From Pseudomonas paraeruginosa PA7 (GTDB lineage: Bacteria > Pseudomonadota > Gammaproteobacteria > Pseudomonadales > Pseudomonadaceae): a stretch of DNA of 64,000 bases. The notes under the pieces were generated by a model. It saw nothing but the letters and a program-made list of their open reading frames with translations, was not told the DNA's origin and searched no databases. The first letter of the stretch is position 1; the number at the start of each line of letters is the position of its first letter. The position numbers and the translations under genes were made by a program. The stretch covers positions 1,244,001 to 1,308,000 of the forward strand of contig NC_009656.1 in NCBI RefSeq assembly GCF_000017205.1. Reading direction: 5' to 3'. Shown here in pieces: positions 30,235-39,125 of this stretch.

Positions 30235-30492
30235 CATGTCGGCGGGGCCCCCCTGCCGCGGCCGGACGCCGATCCGTCGCAGTGCGCGTTGCCCGGGGCG
30301 AGGCCGGACCGCGACGCCGGCACCAAGCTGTGCGCCGCAGTGCTCGGCGCCAACGACGGCCTGGTGTCGAACCTGTGCCTGGTAATGGGCGTGGCGGGGG
30401 CGAGCATGGCGCATTCGTCCATCGTCCTCACCGGGCGGGCCGGACTGGTGTCCGGCGCCTGCTCGATGGCGCTCGGCGTGGGCCTGGGCTGA
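30235..30492 (+). pseudogene. Truncated VIT1/CCC1-family metal transporter fragment
   Basis: The frame around residues KLCAAVLGANDGLVSNLCLVMGVAGAS and VLTGRAGLVSGACSMALG matches the first membrane hairpin of VIT1/CCC1 iron/manganese transporters, where AAVLGANDGLVSN and GALSMALGEWLS are hallmarks. The frame stops directly after GVGLG at 30492, where a full protein would continue for more than 150 residues. No later part of the gene follows before the next ORF. The only start in range is a TTG or similar. It is best read as a gene remnant. Confidence 0.65.
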
Positions 30493-30580
30493 AAACCCTT
30501 CGCCTGCGGCGCGTGCCGCCTTACACTGCGGAGCCCGGCCGGCGTGGCCGGGAACAGGAAAAACCGACCAGGGAGTGGCC

Positions 30581-31492
30581 ATGAACGCCTACGACATCGA
30601 AATCGTCAACGACGCCGCGCACGCCGGCGAAGCCAACCACGGCTGGTGCTTCGGCCTGCCGCCGGGCATCCGTCCGGAGCAGTGGCCGCTGGATCCGGAC
30701 ACCGGCTATCCGCTGATGCACGGCTTCACCCTGCTGCTGCCGGAGGACTACCGGGTGCATGGCCCGGAGATCGTCGCGCTGAGCTTCTTCGCCCTCGCCC
30801 CGGACCAGAACGACGGTGGACCGACCAGCGTCGACGGCATTCGCGAGATGCTCATCGATCCGCCCGCGCAACCGCCGGCCGAAGCGGAACTGCGGCCGTT
30901 CTGGGAGGCCGGGCGCAATAGCCATCCGCGTTTGCATCGGATGGAGGACATCCTCGGCGGCGCCTATGCGGTGATCCTGCTCGACGCCGCTGAATTCAGC
31001 GGCGCGCCCTGCCAGCCGCCGGCGCTGCCGGCGGGCAACCAGCTGTTGGCGCAGACCGAGCCGCCGCAGTGGCTGGAGGCTGGTTCGGCGGCCAGCTTCG
31101 TGCCGGACTGGGCGGAGGACGACTACTACCTGCTGCGTGCCCTCGGTGGCCGCCCGGCGGCCGGCCACCAGCAGCGCTACCCGCTGCGCTGGACGGCGCG
31201 GGTGCAGGATCCCAACGCCGGGGTGGTGCCCAGCGAATACGGCGACGGCGGCTACCAACTGCCGCACTATTGGCTGGACGGCAAGATCGAGCGCGACAAC
31301 TACCGCGAGCATCCCTGGGTGGAAGGGCACCTGCCGAACCATATCGGCGGCACCATGCGTCCGGTGCAGGGCGTGCCGGAGATGAGCCCGTTCTACGTGG
31401 AGTTCGAGGAATACCTGGGCGGCTACAACTTCGGCGGCGGCAACGCCCAGCTCGATTTCCGCGACATGCGCTTCGACTGGGCCTGCGGCTGA
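30581..31492 (+). CDS. DUF1963-like protein of unknown function
   Basis: A 303-residue soluble protein starting MNAYDIEIVNDAAHAGEANHGWCFGL. The C-terminal region, HIGGTMRPVQGVPEMSPFYVEFEEYLGGYNFGGGNAQLDF, resembles the DUF1963 (YwqG) pattern where a conserved H-x-GG and a final GG-x-AQLDF occur. No catalytic motif, signal peptide or membrane span is visible. The ATG follows AGGGAGTGGCC. The match to DUF1963 is by eye and moderate. Confidence 0.7.
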   Translation: MNAYDIEIVNDAAHAGEANHGWCFGLPPGIRPEQWPLDPDTGYPLMHGFTLLLPEDYRVHGPEIVALSFFALAPDQNDGGPTSVDGIREMLIDPPAQPPAEAELRPFWEAGRNSHPRLHRMEDILGGAYAVILLDAAEFSGAPCQPPALPAGNQLLAQTEPPQWLEAGSAASFVPDWAEDDYYLLRALGGRPAAGHQQRYPLRWTARVQDPNAGVVPSEYGDGGYQLPHYWLDGKIERDNYREHPWVEGHLPNHIGGTMRPVQGVPEMSPFYVEFEEYLGGYNFGGGNAQLDFRDMRFDWACG

Positions 31493-31534
31493 GGAGGGAA
31501 GGGGAGCGCCGGCGGCGCTCCCGGGCGGCGCGGC

Positions 31535-32539
31535 TCAGTCCTTGCGCCGCTTGAGCTGGTCCTTCAACTGGGTCGGCAACTGGCGGATGATGAGCATGTC
31601 GCGCTCTTCGTCGTACTCCACCTTTGAGCCCAGCAGGTGCGCCTCGAAGCTGATCGACAGGCCTTCGGCGCGGCCGGTGAAGCGACGGAACTGGTTGAGG
31701 GTGCGCTTGTCCGCCGGGATTTCCGGCGACAGGCCGTAGTCCTTGTTGCGGATGTAGTCGTAGAACGCCCGTGGTTGCTGGTCGTCCATCAGTTCGGAGA
31801 GCGCGTCGAGGGTCATCGGCTCGCCGATGCGCGCCTGCGAGGTGGCGTAGTCGACCAGCGTCTCGGTTTTCTCGCGGGCCTGTTCCTCGGCCATGTCCTC
31901 GCTTTCGACGAAGTCGCTGAAGGCCTTCAGCAGGGTACGCGTCTCGCTCGGCGAATCGACCCCTTCCTGGCAGCCGATGAAGTCGCGGAAGTAATCGGAG
32001 ACCTTCTTCCCGCCCTTGCCCTTGATGAACGAGATGTACTGCTTCGACTGCTTGTTGTTGCGCCATTCGGAAATGTTGATCCGCGCGGCCAGGTGCAACT
32101 GGCCGAGGTCCAGGTGGCGCGACGGGGTGACTTCCAGCGATTCGTTCACCGCCACGCCTTCGCTGTGGTGCAGCAGGGCGATCGCCAGGTAGTCGGTCAT
32201 GCCCTGCTGGTAGTGGGCGAACAGGACGTGGCCGCCGGTGGAGAGATTGGACTCCTCCATCAGCTTCTGCAGGTGCTCGACCGCTTCGCGGCTGAAGCCG
32301 ACGAAGTCGCGGTCACCCTCCAGGTACTCGCCGAGCCAGCCGCTGAACGGGTAGGCCCCGGACTCGCCCTGGAAGAAGCCCCAGGCCTTGTTCTTGGCGT
32401 TGTAGCTTTCGTTGAGGTCGGCCAGCAGGTTCTCGATGGCCTGGGAGTCGCCCAGCTCGGCGTCGCGCGCGTGGAGCACGGCCGGGGTGCCGTCGGGCTT
32501 TTTCTCGATCAGGTGGACGATGGCGTGATGGATCGGCAT
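31535..32539 (-). CDS. Nucleoid-associated protein (YejK/NdpA family)
   Basis: A 334-residue protein beginning [29 protein letters not shown], the standard YejK/NdpA start. It contains [59 protein letters not shown] and the central [39 protein letters not shown] blocks of that family. The length agrees. In E. coli the homologue is found on the nucleoid, but its molecular job is poorly known. It corresponds to PAO1 PA3849 from memory. Confidence 0.92.
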   Translation of the reverse strand: MPIHHAIVHLIEKKPDGTPAVLHARDAELGDSQAIENLLADLNESYNAKNKAWGFFQGESGAYPFSGWLGEYLEGDRDFVGFSREAVEHLQKLMEESNLSTGGHVLFAHYQQGMTDYLAIALLHHSEGVAVNESLEVTPSRHLDLGQLHLAARINISEWRNNKQSKQYISFIKGKGGKKVSDYFRDFIGCQEGVDSPSETRTLLKAFSDFVESEDMAEEQAREKTETLVDYATSQARIGEPMTLDALSELMDDQQPRAFYDYIRNKDYGLSPEIPADKRTLNQFRRFTGRAEGLSISFEAHLLGSKVEYDEERDMLIIRQLPTQLKDQLKRRKD

Positions 32540-32631
32540 GTCAGGTTCGACCTTTCAGGTAATCGGCGGCGCCGCGCAGGTTTCCGCGACGCTGCGGGAC
32601 ACGCCGCTGGCGCGCCCGCGGATCGGCCAGT

Positions 32632-33987
32632 TTACCCGAGGTTGCCGGCTTCTGCCTGCGTCGCCTGGCGTTCCTGCAGGCCGTGCAGGCGCCTGATCAC
32701 GAAGTTCAGGTGCAGGTGCAGCTCGTACAGCTCGTGGTAGTAGGAGAGCGGCACCTCCACGGTGTTCAGCTCGCTCTCCAGCTTCTCCAGCCGTTCGATC
32801 TCGCTCCTCAGCTGCTCGGCGTCGGTGCCGCTGTCGAGCTTGCGGTCGATGTCGCGGATGTAGCGGTACCAGCGGTAGATGCGTGCGCGGATGCGCCAGC
32901 GGTACAGCGGGCCGATGGACTTCATCAGCGGAATGAGGATGGCGATGAACGGAATCAGCAGGATGATGTAGCGGTCCGCCAGGGAGGCGATGCGGAACGG
33001 CAGGTAGCGCTGCAGCAGCGGCAGGCCGCTCTTGTAGTAGCGTTCGGCGTCTTCGTGCAGGCGCAGGGTGCGCGGCTCGGCGCTGGGGAAGGCACCGGGC
33101 TTGTCGAGCAGCGTGCCGTCCTTCATCACCTCGCGCGCGGCCTCCAGCACCAGCGGGACCAGTGCCGGGTGGAAGCGCTCGTTGATCACCAGGGTGGCCA
33201 CCGGCGACAGGGTGCTGATGTTGCGTTCCGGCACGTTGCGCGGCAGGTTGAGCAGGCCCTCGCCGACCTCGACCCGCTTGAGGAACGGCAGGCGCGCCTC
33301 GTAGGCGGCGCTGCGGCGGAAATTGGCCAGGCGCAGCTGGTCGCTGTCGGCGAGCTTCTGGATCGCCGGGTTCTCCGCCGGCCCGACGAGGAACGCGGCG
33401 TCCAGCTTGCCGGCCAGCAGATCGTCTGCCACCGCGTTGCCGCCGCGCGCTTCCCAGGTGATCGGATAATGCCCGGGGGCGATATCGTTGGCCTGCAGGA
33501 TCGCCTCGGTGGCGGCGCGGGTGCCGCTGCCATCGCTGCCGATGGCCAGGCGCAGGTGCAGCAGGTCGCTGATCCGGTCGATGTGCACGTTGCTGCGGTG
33601 GAACAGCCAGAGCGGTTCCTGGTAGACCGCGCCGAGGGTCTGCAACCGGCGCACCTGCCTGGCGTCGAGCTGGCGTTCCTGGCCGCTCTGCACCAGGGCG
33701 ATGTCGACCTCGCCGTCGCCGAGCAGGCGTTCCAGGTTGTCGCGCGAGCCGGCGCTGGGCACCAGCTTCAGTTCGAAGCCCTGCTCCCTGAGCTTCTCCC
33801 GGAGCTTGCCGGCGAACACGGCATAGCCGCCGCCCTCGGCGCCGGTAGCCATGGTCGCGCTCATCGGCGGTGGCGGGGCGACGAAATAGAACACCGCGGC
33901 GACCAGGGCGGCGATCACCGGGATCAGCCAGAGGTTGGCGCGGATCAGGATGGCGAGGTCCTTGAGCAGGTGCTTGATGCGATTCAT
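32632..33987 (-). CDS. TAXI-family solute-binding protein, membrane-anchored
   Basis: A 451-residue protein. Residues about 19-37 (LWLIPVIAALVAAVFYFVA) form an N-terminal membrane anchor. The middle is a TAXI-type periplasmic binding domain: MATGAEGGGYAVFAGKLREKL, VDIALVQSGQ and LRLAIGSDGSGTRAATEAILQANDI. A second membrane span at about residues 340-360 (YIILLIPFIAILIPLMKSIG) is followed by a charged, probably coiled-coil cytoplasmic tail with IERLEKLESELN. The two spans and tail are unlike a free TRAP binding protein, so a sensor or scaffold role is possible. No TRAP permease gene is nearby. Confidence 0.82.
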   Translation of the reverse strand: MNRIKHLLKDLAILIRANLWLIPVIAALVAAVFYFVAPPPPMSATMATGAEGGGYAVFAGKLREKLREQGFELKLVPSAGSRDNLERLLGDGEVDIALVQSGQERQLDARQVRRLQTLGAVYQEPLWLFHRSNVHIDRISDLLHLRLAIGSDGSGTRAATEAILQANDIAPGHYPITWEARGGNAVADDLLAGKLDAAFLVGPAENPAIQKLADSDQLRLANFRRSAAYEARLPFLKRVEVGEGLLNLPRNVPERNISTLSPVATLVINERFHPALVPLVLEAAREVMKDGTLLDKPGAFPSAEPRTLRLHEDAERYYKSGLPLLQRYLPFRIASLADRYIILLIPFIAILIPLMKSIGPLYRWRIRARIYRWYRYIRDIDRKLDSGTDAEQLRSEIERLEKLESELNTVEVPLSYYHELYELHLHLNFVIRRLHGLQERQATQAEAGNLG

Positions 33988-34060
33988 GAGCGGTCCTTGT
34001 GCTGCTCTCCAGAAGGGCGTGGGGGACGCGGCCAGGCGTCCTCCACAGCGTAGTCGAGGG

Positions 34061-34531
34061 TCACCGCGGGGCGGCGCGGAACTGCCGGCCGAGCACCCGG
34101 TGGCGGTGACGGAAGATGCGGGTGAGGAACCAGCGTACCAGCCCGGCGGCGAACAGCGGGCGCACGGTCAGTTGATCGACCAGCAGGCATTCTCCCGCGC
34201 CACCGGGGCTCGGCAGGATGCGTCGCTCGTGGCGCCAGAGACGCATGCCGGTCATCGGCGACTGTTCGATGAAGCCCTGGCCGGGCGTCAGCTCCAGCAG
34301 GGTCAGTTGCGAGGTGCCCAGCGGCAGCACGCCGAACAGGCGCATGCGGCTGCGAAACAGCGGTCGCCGCGGCTCCACTTCGAGGTCCGCGAGGCTGCGG
34401 ACACCGGGCGGTACGCTCATGCTCAACAGCGGGCGCATCTCGCGGAGAATCCCGTCCACCGAGGTGATCCATCGCCAGAGCTGTTCCGGGCTGGCCTGCA
34501 GGCGCGATTCGAAATGCAGGCTGATGTTCAT
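34061..34531 (-). CDS. SRPBCC (START-like) domain protein
   Basis: A 156-residue protein starting MNISLHFESRLQASPEQLWRWITSVDGILREMRPLL, the usual beginning of polyketide-cyclase/START-like ligand-binding folds. The end RPLFAAGLVRWFLTRIFRHRHRVLGRQF is the C-terminal helix that closes the pocket, with a basic hydrophobic region. The ligand is unknown. It is 73 bases upstream of the TAXI gene on the same strand and may be co-transcribed with it. Confidence 0.8.
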   Translation of the reverse strand: MNISLHFESRLQASPEQLWRWITSVDGILREMRPLLSMSVPPGVRSLADLEVEPRRPLFRSRMRLFGVLPLGTSQLTLLELTPGQGFIEQSPMTGMRLWRHERRILPSPGGAGECLLVDQLTVRPLFAAGLVRWFLTRIFRHRHRVLGRQFRAAPR

Positions 34532-34634
34532 TGCGGGCTCCTGCTAGGGTTGAGGGAGGGCGCGCTGTCCATGGCGTCCGTGCCGTGCAAGCCTAAGTCA
34601 GACGAACCGAGACGTCGAACCGAAGGAGGACGCC

Positions 34635-35177
34635 ATGCTGATCCGCGCCGCAACCTCGACCCTGCTGCTGGTCGACATCCAGGAACGCCTGCTGCCGGCC
34701 ATCGACCACGGCCCGGCGCTGGTCGAGTACAGCCAGTGGCTGTTGCGCGTGGCCCGCGCGCTGGACGTGCCGGTGCTGGCCAGCGAGCAGTACAGCAAGG
34801 GCCTGGGGCCGACGGTGGCGGCCCTGCGCGACGAACTGGACGCCACGCAGATCCTCGAGAAGCTGGACTTTTCGGCCGCCGCCGACGGCGCCCTGCTGCG
34901 CGCGCCCGGCGGCGACCGCCGGCAGTTCGTGGTCTGCGGCAGCGAGGCGCACGTCTGCGTGCTGCAGACCGTGCTCGACCTGCTTGGCCGCGGGCGCGAG
35001 GTGTTCGTCGTGGAGGAGGCGATCGGCTCGCGGCGGCCGGGCGACAAGGCGCTGGCCGTGGAGCGGATGCGCCAGGCCGGAGCGATGATCGTGTCGCGGG
35101 AGATGGTCGCCTTCGAATGGATGGAACGCGCCGGCAGCGAGCGCTTCCGCGAGATCAGCCGCAACTTCATTCGCTGA
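34635..35177 (+). CDS. Isochorismatase-like cysteine hydrolase
   Basis: A 180-residue hydrolase of the YcaC/nicotinamidase-like superfamily. The triad positions are visible: Asp14 in LLLVDIQERLL, Lys in LEKLDFSA, and Cys in VCGSEAHVCVLQTVLDLL, followed by the family-typical loss of a cis-peptide VV motif. The ATG follows AAGGAGGACGCC. The substrate is unknown. The gene end overlaps the end of the LysR gene by 11 bases on the opposite strand. Confidence 0.9.
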   Translation: MLIRAATSTLLLVDIQERLLPAIDHGPALVEYSQWLLRVARALDVPVLASEQYSKGLGPTVAALRDELDATQILEKLDFSAAADGALLRAPGGDRRQFVVCGSEAHVCVLQTVLDLLGRGREVFVVEEAIGSRRPGDKALAVERMRQAGAMIVSREMVAFEWMERAGSERFREISRNFIR

Positions 35178-36063
35178 GCGGCGGCTGCTCGGCCTGGTAG
35201 CGCCGGGCCTCCTCGCGCAGCCAGTCGGCGAAGGCCTGGTGACGCTCGCTCGGCGCCTCGCGCTGCGGCCAGACCAGCCAGTAGGGATAGGGGTAGGGCA
35301 CGCGGATCTCGCCCAGTTGCACCAGGCGGCCCTCGGCGAGGGCGCCGGCGACCAGGCTGCGCCGCTCCAGGGCGATGCCCTGGCCCAGGCGCACGGCCTC
35401 CAGCAACAGGTTCGAATCGTTGATCAGCAGCCCGTGCTGCGGTTCCGCCACGCCGGCGCGCTGGCACCAGAGCGCCCAGGATTCGGTGGAGCGCAGGGTC
35501 GGGCAGGCGACGATCTCGCTCGGCGTGCGTGGCAGGCGGCCGCCGTTGAAAGCGGGCGCGGCGACCATCAGCAGTTCGTCGTCGAACAGCCGTTCGCAGC
35601 CGACCCCTTCCCAATCACCCTTGCCGATCCGCACCCCAAGGTCCGCCAGGCCCTGGCGCAGGTTCTGCACGTCGAGGCTGGCGATCAGTCGCACCCGGCA
35701 CTGCGGATGGCGCTGGCGGAAACGCGGCAGGCGCGGCAGCAGCCAGTTCAGGCCGAAGGACGGCATTACCGTGACCACCAGCTCACCCTCCCGCGGACGC
35801 GCCCGCACCACCCGCGTGGCGTCGGCGATCTCGCCCAGCGAGGCGCGTACCTGCAGGGCGTAGAACCGGCCGTTCTCGCTCAGGCGCAGGCCGCGCCCCT
35901 CGCGGACGAACAGGGCCAGGCCGAGGAGGTTTTCCAGCAGCTTGATCTGCTGGCTGATCGCCGAGTGAGTGACGTGCAGCTCGCTGGCGGCCTGGCTGAT
36001 GCTGCCGAGCCGGGCGACCGCTTCGAAGCTGCGCAGCGCAGTGAGGGGAGGAAGGTCGCTCAT
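35167..36063 (-). CDS. LysR-family transcriptional regulator (GcvA-like)
   Basis: A 298-residue LysR regulator. The N-terminal winged helix reads LTALRSFEAVARLGSISQAASELHVTHSAISQQIKLLENLLGLALFVREGRGLRLSENGRFY, and the effector domain includes LGVRIGKGDWEGVGCERLFDDELLMVAAP. The TLRSTESWALWCQRAGV pattern is like GcvA/TrpI group proteins. It is divergent from the GST gene at 36187 with 123 bases between them, so that gene is its likely target. Confidence 0.92.
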   Translation of the reverse strand: MSDLPPLTALRSFEAVARLGSISQAASELHVTHSAISQQIKLLENLLGLALFVREGRGLRLSENGRFYALQVRASLGEIADATRVVRARPREGELVVTVMPSFGLNWLLPRLPRFRQRHPQCRVRLIASLDVQNLRQGLADLGVRIGKGDWEGVGCERLFDDELLMVAAPAFNGGRLPRTPSEIVACPTLRSTESWALWCQRAGVAEPQHGLLINDSNLLLEAVRLGQGIALERRSLVAGALAEGRLVQLGEIRVPYPYPYWLVWPQREAPSERHQAFADWLREEARRYQAEQPPLSE

Positions 36064-36186
36064 GTAAGTTTTTCTAAAGGATTCGCTGAATTTATCTCGA
36101 TATTTTTCGCGCTGTGCAACGACTAGAGTGATTTTTCCAGGCGCTGCCCTCTTAGCGGCGCTTAATCATCGACAAAGGATGCCGCG

Positions 36187-36798
36187 ATGCAACTGATCGG
36201 TATGCTGGATTCGCCTTTCGTCCGCCGGGTCGCCATCGCCCTGCGCCTGCTGGACCTGCCCTACGAACATCGGCCGCTGTCGGTATTTCGCAATTTCGAG
36301 GCGTTCAGCCTGTTCAACCCGATGGTCAAGGCGCCCAGTCTGGTGCTCGACGACGGCACCGTGCTGATGGATTCCAGCCTGATCCTCGATTACCTGGAGT
36401 GCCTGGCCGGCCCGGAACGCAGCCTGCTGCCGCAACGGCCGGAGGTCCGTGCACAAGCGCTGAGCCTGATCGGCGCGGCGCTGGTGGCCTGCGAGAAATC
36501 GGTGCAGATCTACTACGAACTGAACCTGCGCCCCGAGGAGCGCCGCCACGGCCCCTGGCTGGAGCGGGTGGAAGGGCAGTTGCTGGCGGCCTTCGACTGG
36601 CTGGAGGCGGCGCTGCGCCAGGAACCGCTGGCGCGCGACGGCGGCCTCGACCTGGTCGGGGTGACCGTCGCGGTGGCCTGGCGCTTCAGCCAACTGGTGG
36701 TCGCCGAGCGGGTCGTCGCCGGCGAATACCCGGAACTGGCGGGCTATTCGGATTATGCGGAGGGGTTGCCGGTGTTCCTGGAGACGCCGCCGGTCTGA
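36187..36798 (+). CDS. Glutathione S-transferase
   Basis: A 203-residue canonical GST. The glutathione domain starts MQLIGMLDSPFVRRVAIALRLLDLPYEHRPLSVFRNFEAFSLFNPMVKAPSLVLDDGTVLMDSSLILDYLE, with Ser in DSPFVRR as the likely catalytic residue and the cis-Pro and Asp-Ser positions intact. The helical domain covers about 90-200. The ATG follows AAAGGATGCCGCG. It is divergent from a LysR gene that probably controls it. It marks the left edge of the PAO1 exoS neighbourhood (PA3844 from memory). Confidence 0.92.
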   Translation: MQLIGMLDSPFVRRVAIALRLLDLPYEHRPLSVFRNFEAFSLFNPMVKAPSLVLDDGTVLMDSSLILDYLECLAGPERSLLPQRPEVRAQALSLIGAALVACEKSVQIYYELNLRPEERRHGPWLERVEGQLLAAFDWLEAALRQEPLARDGGLDLVGVTVAVAWRFSQLVVAERVVAGEYPELAGYSDYAEGLPVFLETPPV

Positions 36799-36825
36799 AC
36801 CACCGGGCGTGAAGGGCGGCAACTG

Positions 36826-36946
36826 GTGTCGATACATGAGCTGGTCGACATGGTCGATGCGCTGTTGCGGTTGTCCGCGGCAGAGTTCGTGCGGGGCTGG
36901 CTCCGCCGACGATTGGCTATGGGCGTTTTCGAGATGTGGAGAGGCA
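36826..36946 (+). pseudogene. Possible truncated gene at the left junction of the exoS-locus replacement
   Basis: A GTG behind AAGGGCGG opens a frame beginning SIHELVDMVDALLRLSAAEF and continuing VRGWLRRRLAMGVFEMW, which looks like a real amphipathic helix-rich N terminus. After about 36940 the frame enters sequence antisense to the LysR gene and becomes arginine-rich noise. In PAO1 a small hypothetical gene (PA3843) lies here, from memory; this could be its remnant. The identity is not certain. Confidence 0.35.
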
Positions 36947-37840
36947 TCAGTCGCCGGACCATTTTTCCAGGAGAATCGAAACGAACTTTTCCGCGGCGGG
37001 CGAGAGCGAAGCACCACGGCGGTAGACCATCCCGAGGGTGCGTGTGACCTGCGGTTCGATCAGCGGGATGCTGACCAGGGTCGGGTGGTCATCCGCTGGC
37101 ATGGCCAGGCTGGGCATCGCCGAGACGCCCAACCCAGCTTCGACCATGCCCAGTGAGGTGGACAGGTGCTGGACCTCGTAGAACCATTTGGGGCGCCAAC
37201 TGAGGCCGGAGAGCGCGTGGTCGAGCAGCATGCGATTGCCGCTGAGCCGGCCTACGCCGATCAGGCGATAGTCGGCCAGTTCGGTCCAGGTCACCGAGGC
37301 GCGCCCGGCCAGCTCGTGGTCCCGTCGGCAGGCCAGCACGAAGTGTTCCTGGACCAGGGGGACGAATTCGATGTCAGGGTGCTGGCCGCTCATCATGTTG
37401 ATGCCGAAGTCGGCCTCGCCGCGCAATACGGACTCGAGTCCATCGTTGGCGCTCAGATCCAGCAGGCGGATGCGGATTTTCGGGTATTGCTCGTTGTAGA
37501 GGCGGATCACGGACGGCAGGAAGTAGAAGGCCGCCGTGGGGATGCAGGCAAGGGTGACCTGCCCCGTCTGGCGCTCCGCGAGTTCACGAATGCTGAGGAT
37601 CGAGTCTTCGAAGTCGTCGAGCAGGCGGCGAGCCTTGGGCAGAAAGTCACGGCCGACGCTGGTCAGACTGACGCGCCGGGTAGTGCGATCGAGGAGAGGC
37701 GTGCCTAGCCCTTCTTCGAGTTTCTTCATCCTCCGACTCAGGGCTGGTTGGGACAGGTGAAGCGCGTCGGCAGCTTCATGAAAGCTGCCGAGTTCTGCGA
37801 TTTTCACGAAAGATTTAAGATCTTGCAGCTCATATTCCAT
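36947..37840 (-). CDS. LysR-family regulator of the tricarboxylate-type operon
   Basis: A 297-residue LysR protein: MEYELQDLKSFVKIAELGSFHEAADALHLSQPALSRRMKKLEEGLGTPLLDRTTRRVSLT is the DNA-binding domain, and the CbbR/CynR-like effector domain follows (GQVTLACIPTAAFYFLPSVIRLYNEQYPKIRIRLLDLSANDGLESVLRGEADFGI). It is divergent from the isomerase-transporter-porin operon with an AT-rich 145-base spacer, the standard layout for a LysR activator and its target. Its codons are slightly less GC-biased than core neighbours. It is part of the block that replaces exoS and its chaperone gene. Confidence 0.9.
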   Translation of the reverse strand: MEYELQDLKSFVKIAELGSFHEAADALHLSQPALSRRMKKLEEGLGTPLLDRTTRRVSLTSVGRDFLPKARRLLDDFEDSILSIRELAERQTGQVTLACIPTAAFYFLPSVIRLYNEQYPKIRIRLLDLSANDGLESVLRGEADFGINMMSGQHPDIEFVPLVQEHFVLACRRDHELAGRASVTWTELADYRLIGVGRLSGNRMLLDHALSGLSWRPKWFYEVQHLSTSLGMVEAGLGVSAMPSLAMPADDHPTLVSIPLIEPQVTRTLGMVYRRGASLSPAAEKFVSILLEKWSGD

Positions 37841-37985
37841 GATTCTTCTGTCGATCCCCAGATAATTATTGATTTGTTAAACGCAATAATCTGGCTGATA
37901 TTTGCATTGGATTGATTTATACGCCTCTGTCACTCTTGTTTCAAACACATCAATCATGCCAATTGATCAACAAGAGTCAGTGGAA
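37841..37985. promoter_or_regulatory. Divergent AT-rich promoter region with LysR-type dyad
   Basis: The spacer is markedly AT-rich for this genome. An imperfect dyad, AGATAATTATTG (37860-37871) with CAATAATCT (37884-37892), is a candidate LysR-regulator site for both directions. Promoter hexamers cannot be fixed with confidence. Confidence 0.5.
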
Positions 37986-39065
37986 ATGCAACGAATCCCT
38001 TGTGTCCTGATGCGCGGCGGTACTTCCAAAGGCCCGTTCTTCCATGCCCGGGACCTGCCTGCCAATATCGCTGAGCGTGACGAGTTGTTGATCGACCTGA
38101 TGGGCTCGGGCCACGAACTGGAAATCGACGGAATCGGTGGTGGCAGTCCGCAAACCAGCAAGGTAGCCATCGTCAGCCCGTCGCCGCACCCCGAGGCCGA
38201 TGTCGATTACCTGTTCGTCCAGGTGATGGTCGGCCAGCGCCGGGTCGACACCGCGCCCAACTGCGGCAACATGCTTTGCGCCGTGGGGCCGTTCGCCATC
38301 GAGCAAGGCCTGGTCGAGGCCCAGGCTGGCAAGACGCTGGTGCGTATCCGTAATCTCAATACCAACACCTTCGTCGATGCGCTGGTCGAGACCCCTGGAG
38401 GGGTGGTTCGCTACGAAGGCCGCACGGCGATCGATGGCGTGCCAGGCACGGCCGCCCCTGTGCTGCTGACCTTCCTTGATGCGGTAGGCAGCAAGACGGG
38501 CAGGCTGTTCCCCACCGGCAGCGCGCTGGACGTGATCGACGGGGTGGCGATCACGTGCATCGACATGGCTATGCCGATGATGATCGTCGAGGCTCGCCAG
38601 TTGGGCGTCTCAGGCTCGGAAACCCCGGCCTGGCTGGATGCCGACACCCGCCTGTTGCAGCGCCTGGAGGCACTGCGCCTGCGGGCGGGCAGGGCAATGG
38701 GGCTAGGCGATGTCAGTGGCATGGTCATTCCCAAGCCGGTGCTGATTTCCCCTCCGCAGCACGGCGGTACCCTCCAGGTGCGCTACTTCATGCCGCACAA
38801 CTGTCATCGTGCGTTGGCCATTACCGGGGCCATCGGCCTGGCGAGCGCCTGCGTCAGCCCGGGAAGCGTGGCCATGCGCATGATCGGCGATAGGGCCTGG
38901 GACCTGACAGAGGTTCGCCTGGAACATCCCTGTGGCGTGATCGACGTGGCACTTTCACGCAGCGGCACGGAAGGACAGACGATCCAGGCTTCGGTCGTGC
39001 GTACCGCGCGGCGCCTTTTCTCGGGCTTCGTCTATGTATCGAGCCAGCGCAAGCTGGCTGGCTGA
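37986..39065 (+). CDS. PrpF/GalD-family isomerase (4-oxalomesaconate tautomerase-like)
   Basis: A 359-residue PrpF-family protein with a two-lobed diaminopimelate-epimerase-like fold. It opens QRIPCVLMRGGTSKGPFF, nearly the signature of GalD, and has EIDGIGGGSPQTSKVAIV and APNCGNMLCAVGPFAIEQG (the cysteine of the active site). The family isomerises double bonds of tricarboxylates such as 4-oxalomesaconate, 2-methylaconitate or aconitate. The ATG at 37986 gives the usual N terminus; the ATG at 37956 and the start at 37902 are possible but lengthen it atypically. With citrate-type and dicarboxylate transporters next to it, an aconitate-like substrate is likely. Confidence 0.85.
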   Translation: MQRIPCVLMRGGTSKGPFFHARDLPANIAERDELLIDLMGSGHELEIDGIGGGSPQTSKVAIVSPSPHPEADVDYLFVQVMVGQRRVDTAPNCGNMLCAVGPFAIEQGLVEAQAGKTLVRIRNLNTNTFVDALVETPGGVVRYEGRTAIDGVPGTAAPVLLTFLDAVGSKTGRLFPTGSALDVIDGVAITCIDMAMPMMIVEARQLGVSGSETPAWLDADTRLLQRLEALRLRAGRAMGLGDVSGMVIPKPVLISPPQHGGTLQVRYFMPHNCHRALAITGAIGLASACVSPGSVAMRMIGDRAWDLTEVRLEHPCGVIDVALSRSGTEGQTIQASVVRTARRLFSGFVYVSSQRKLAG

Positions 39066-39125
39066 AGCACAGGCTGTGTAATCCCCAAAGCGCATCCGAA
39101 CAATTTCAACAATGGGTGATGCCTC

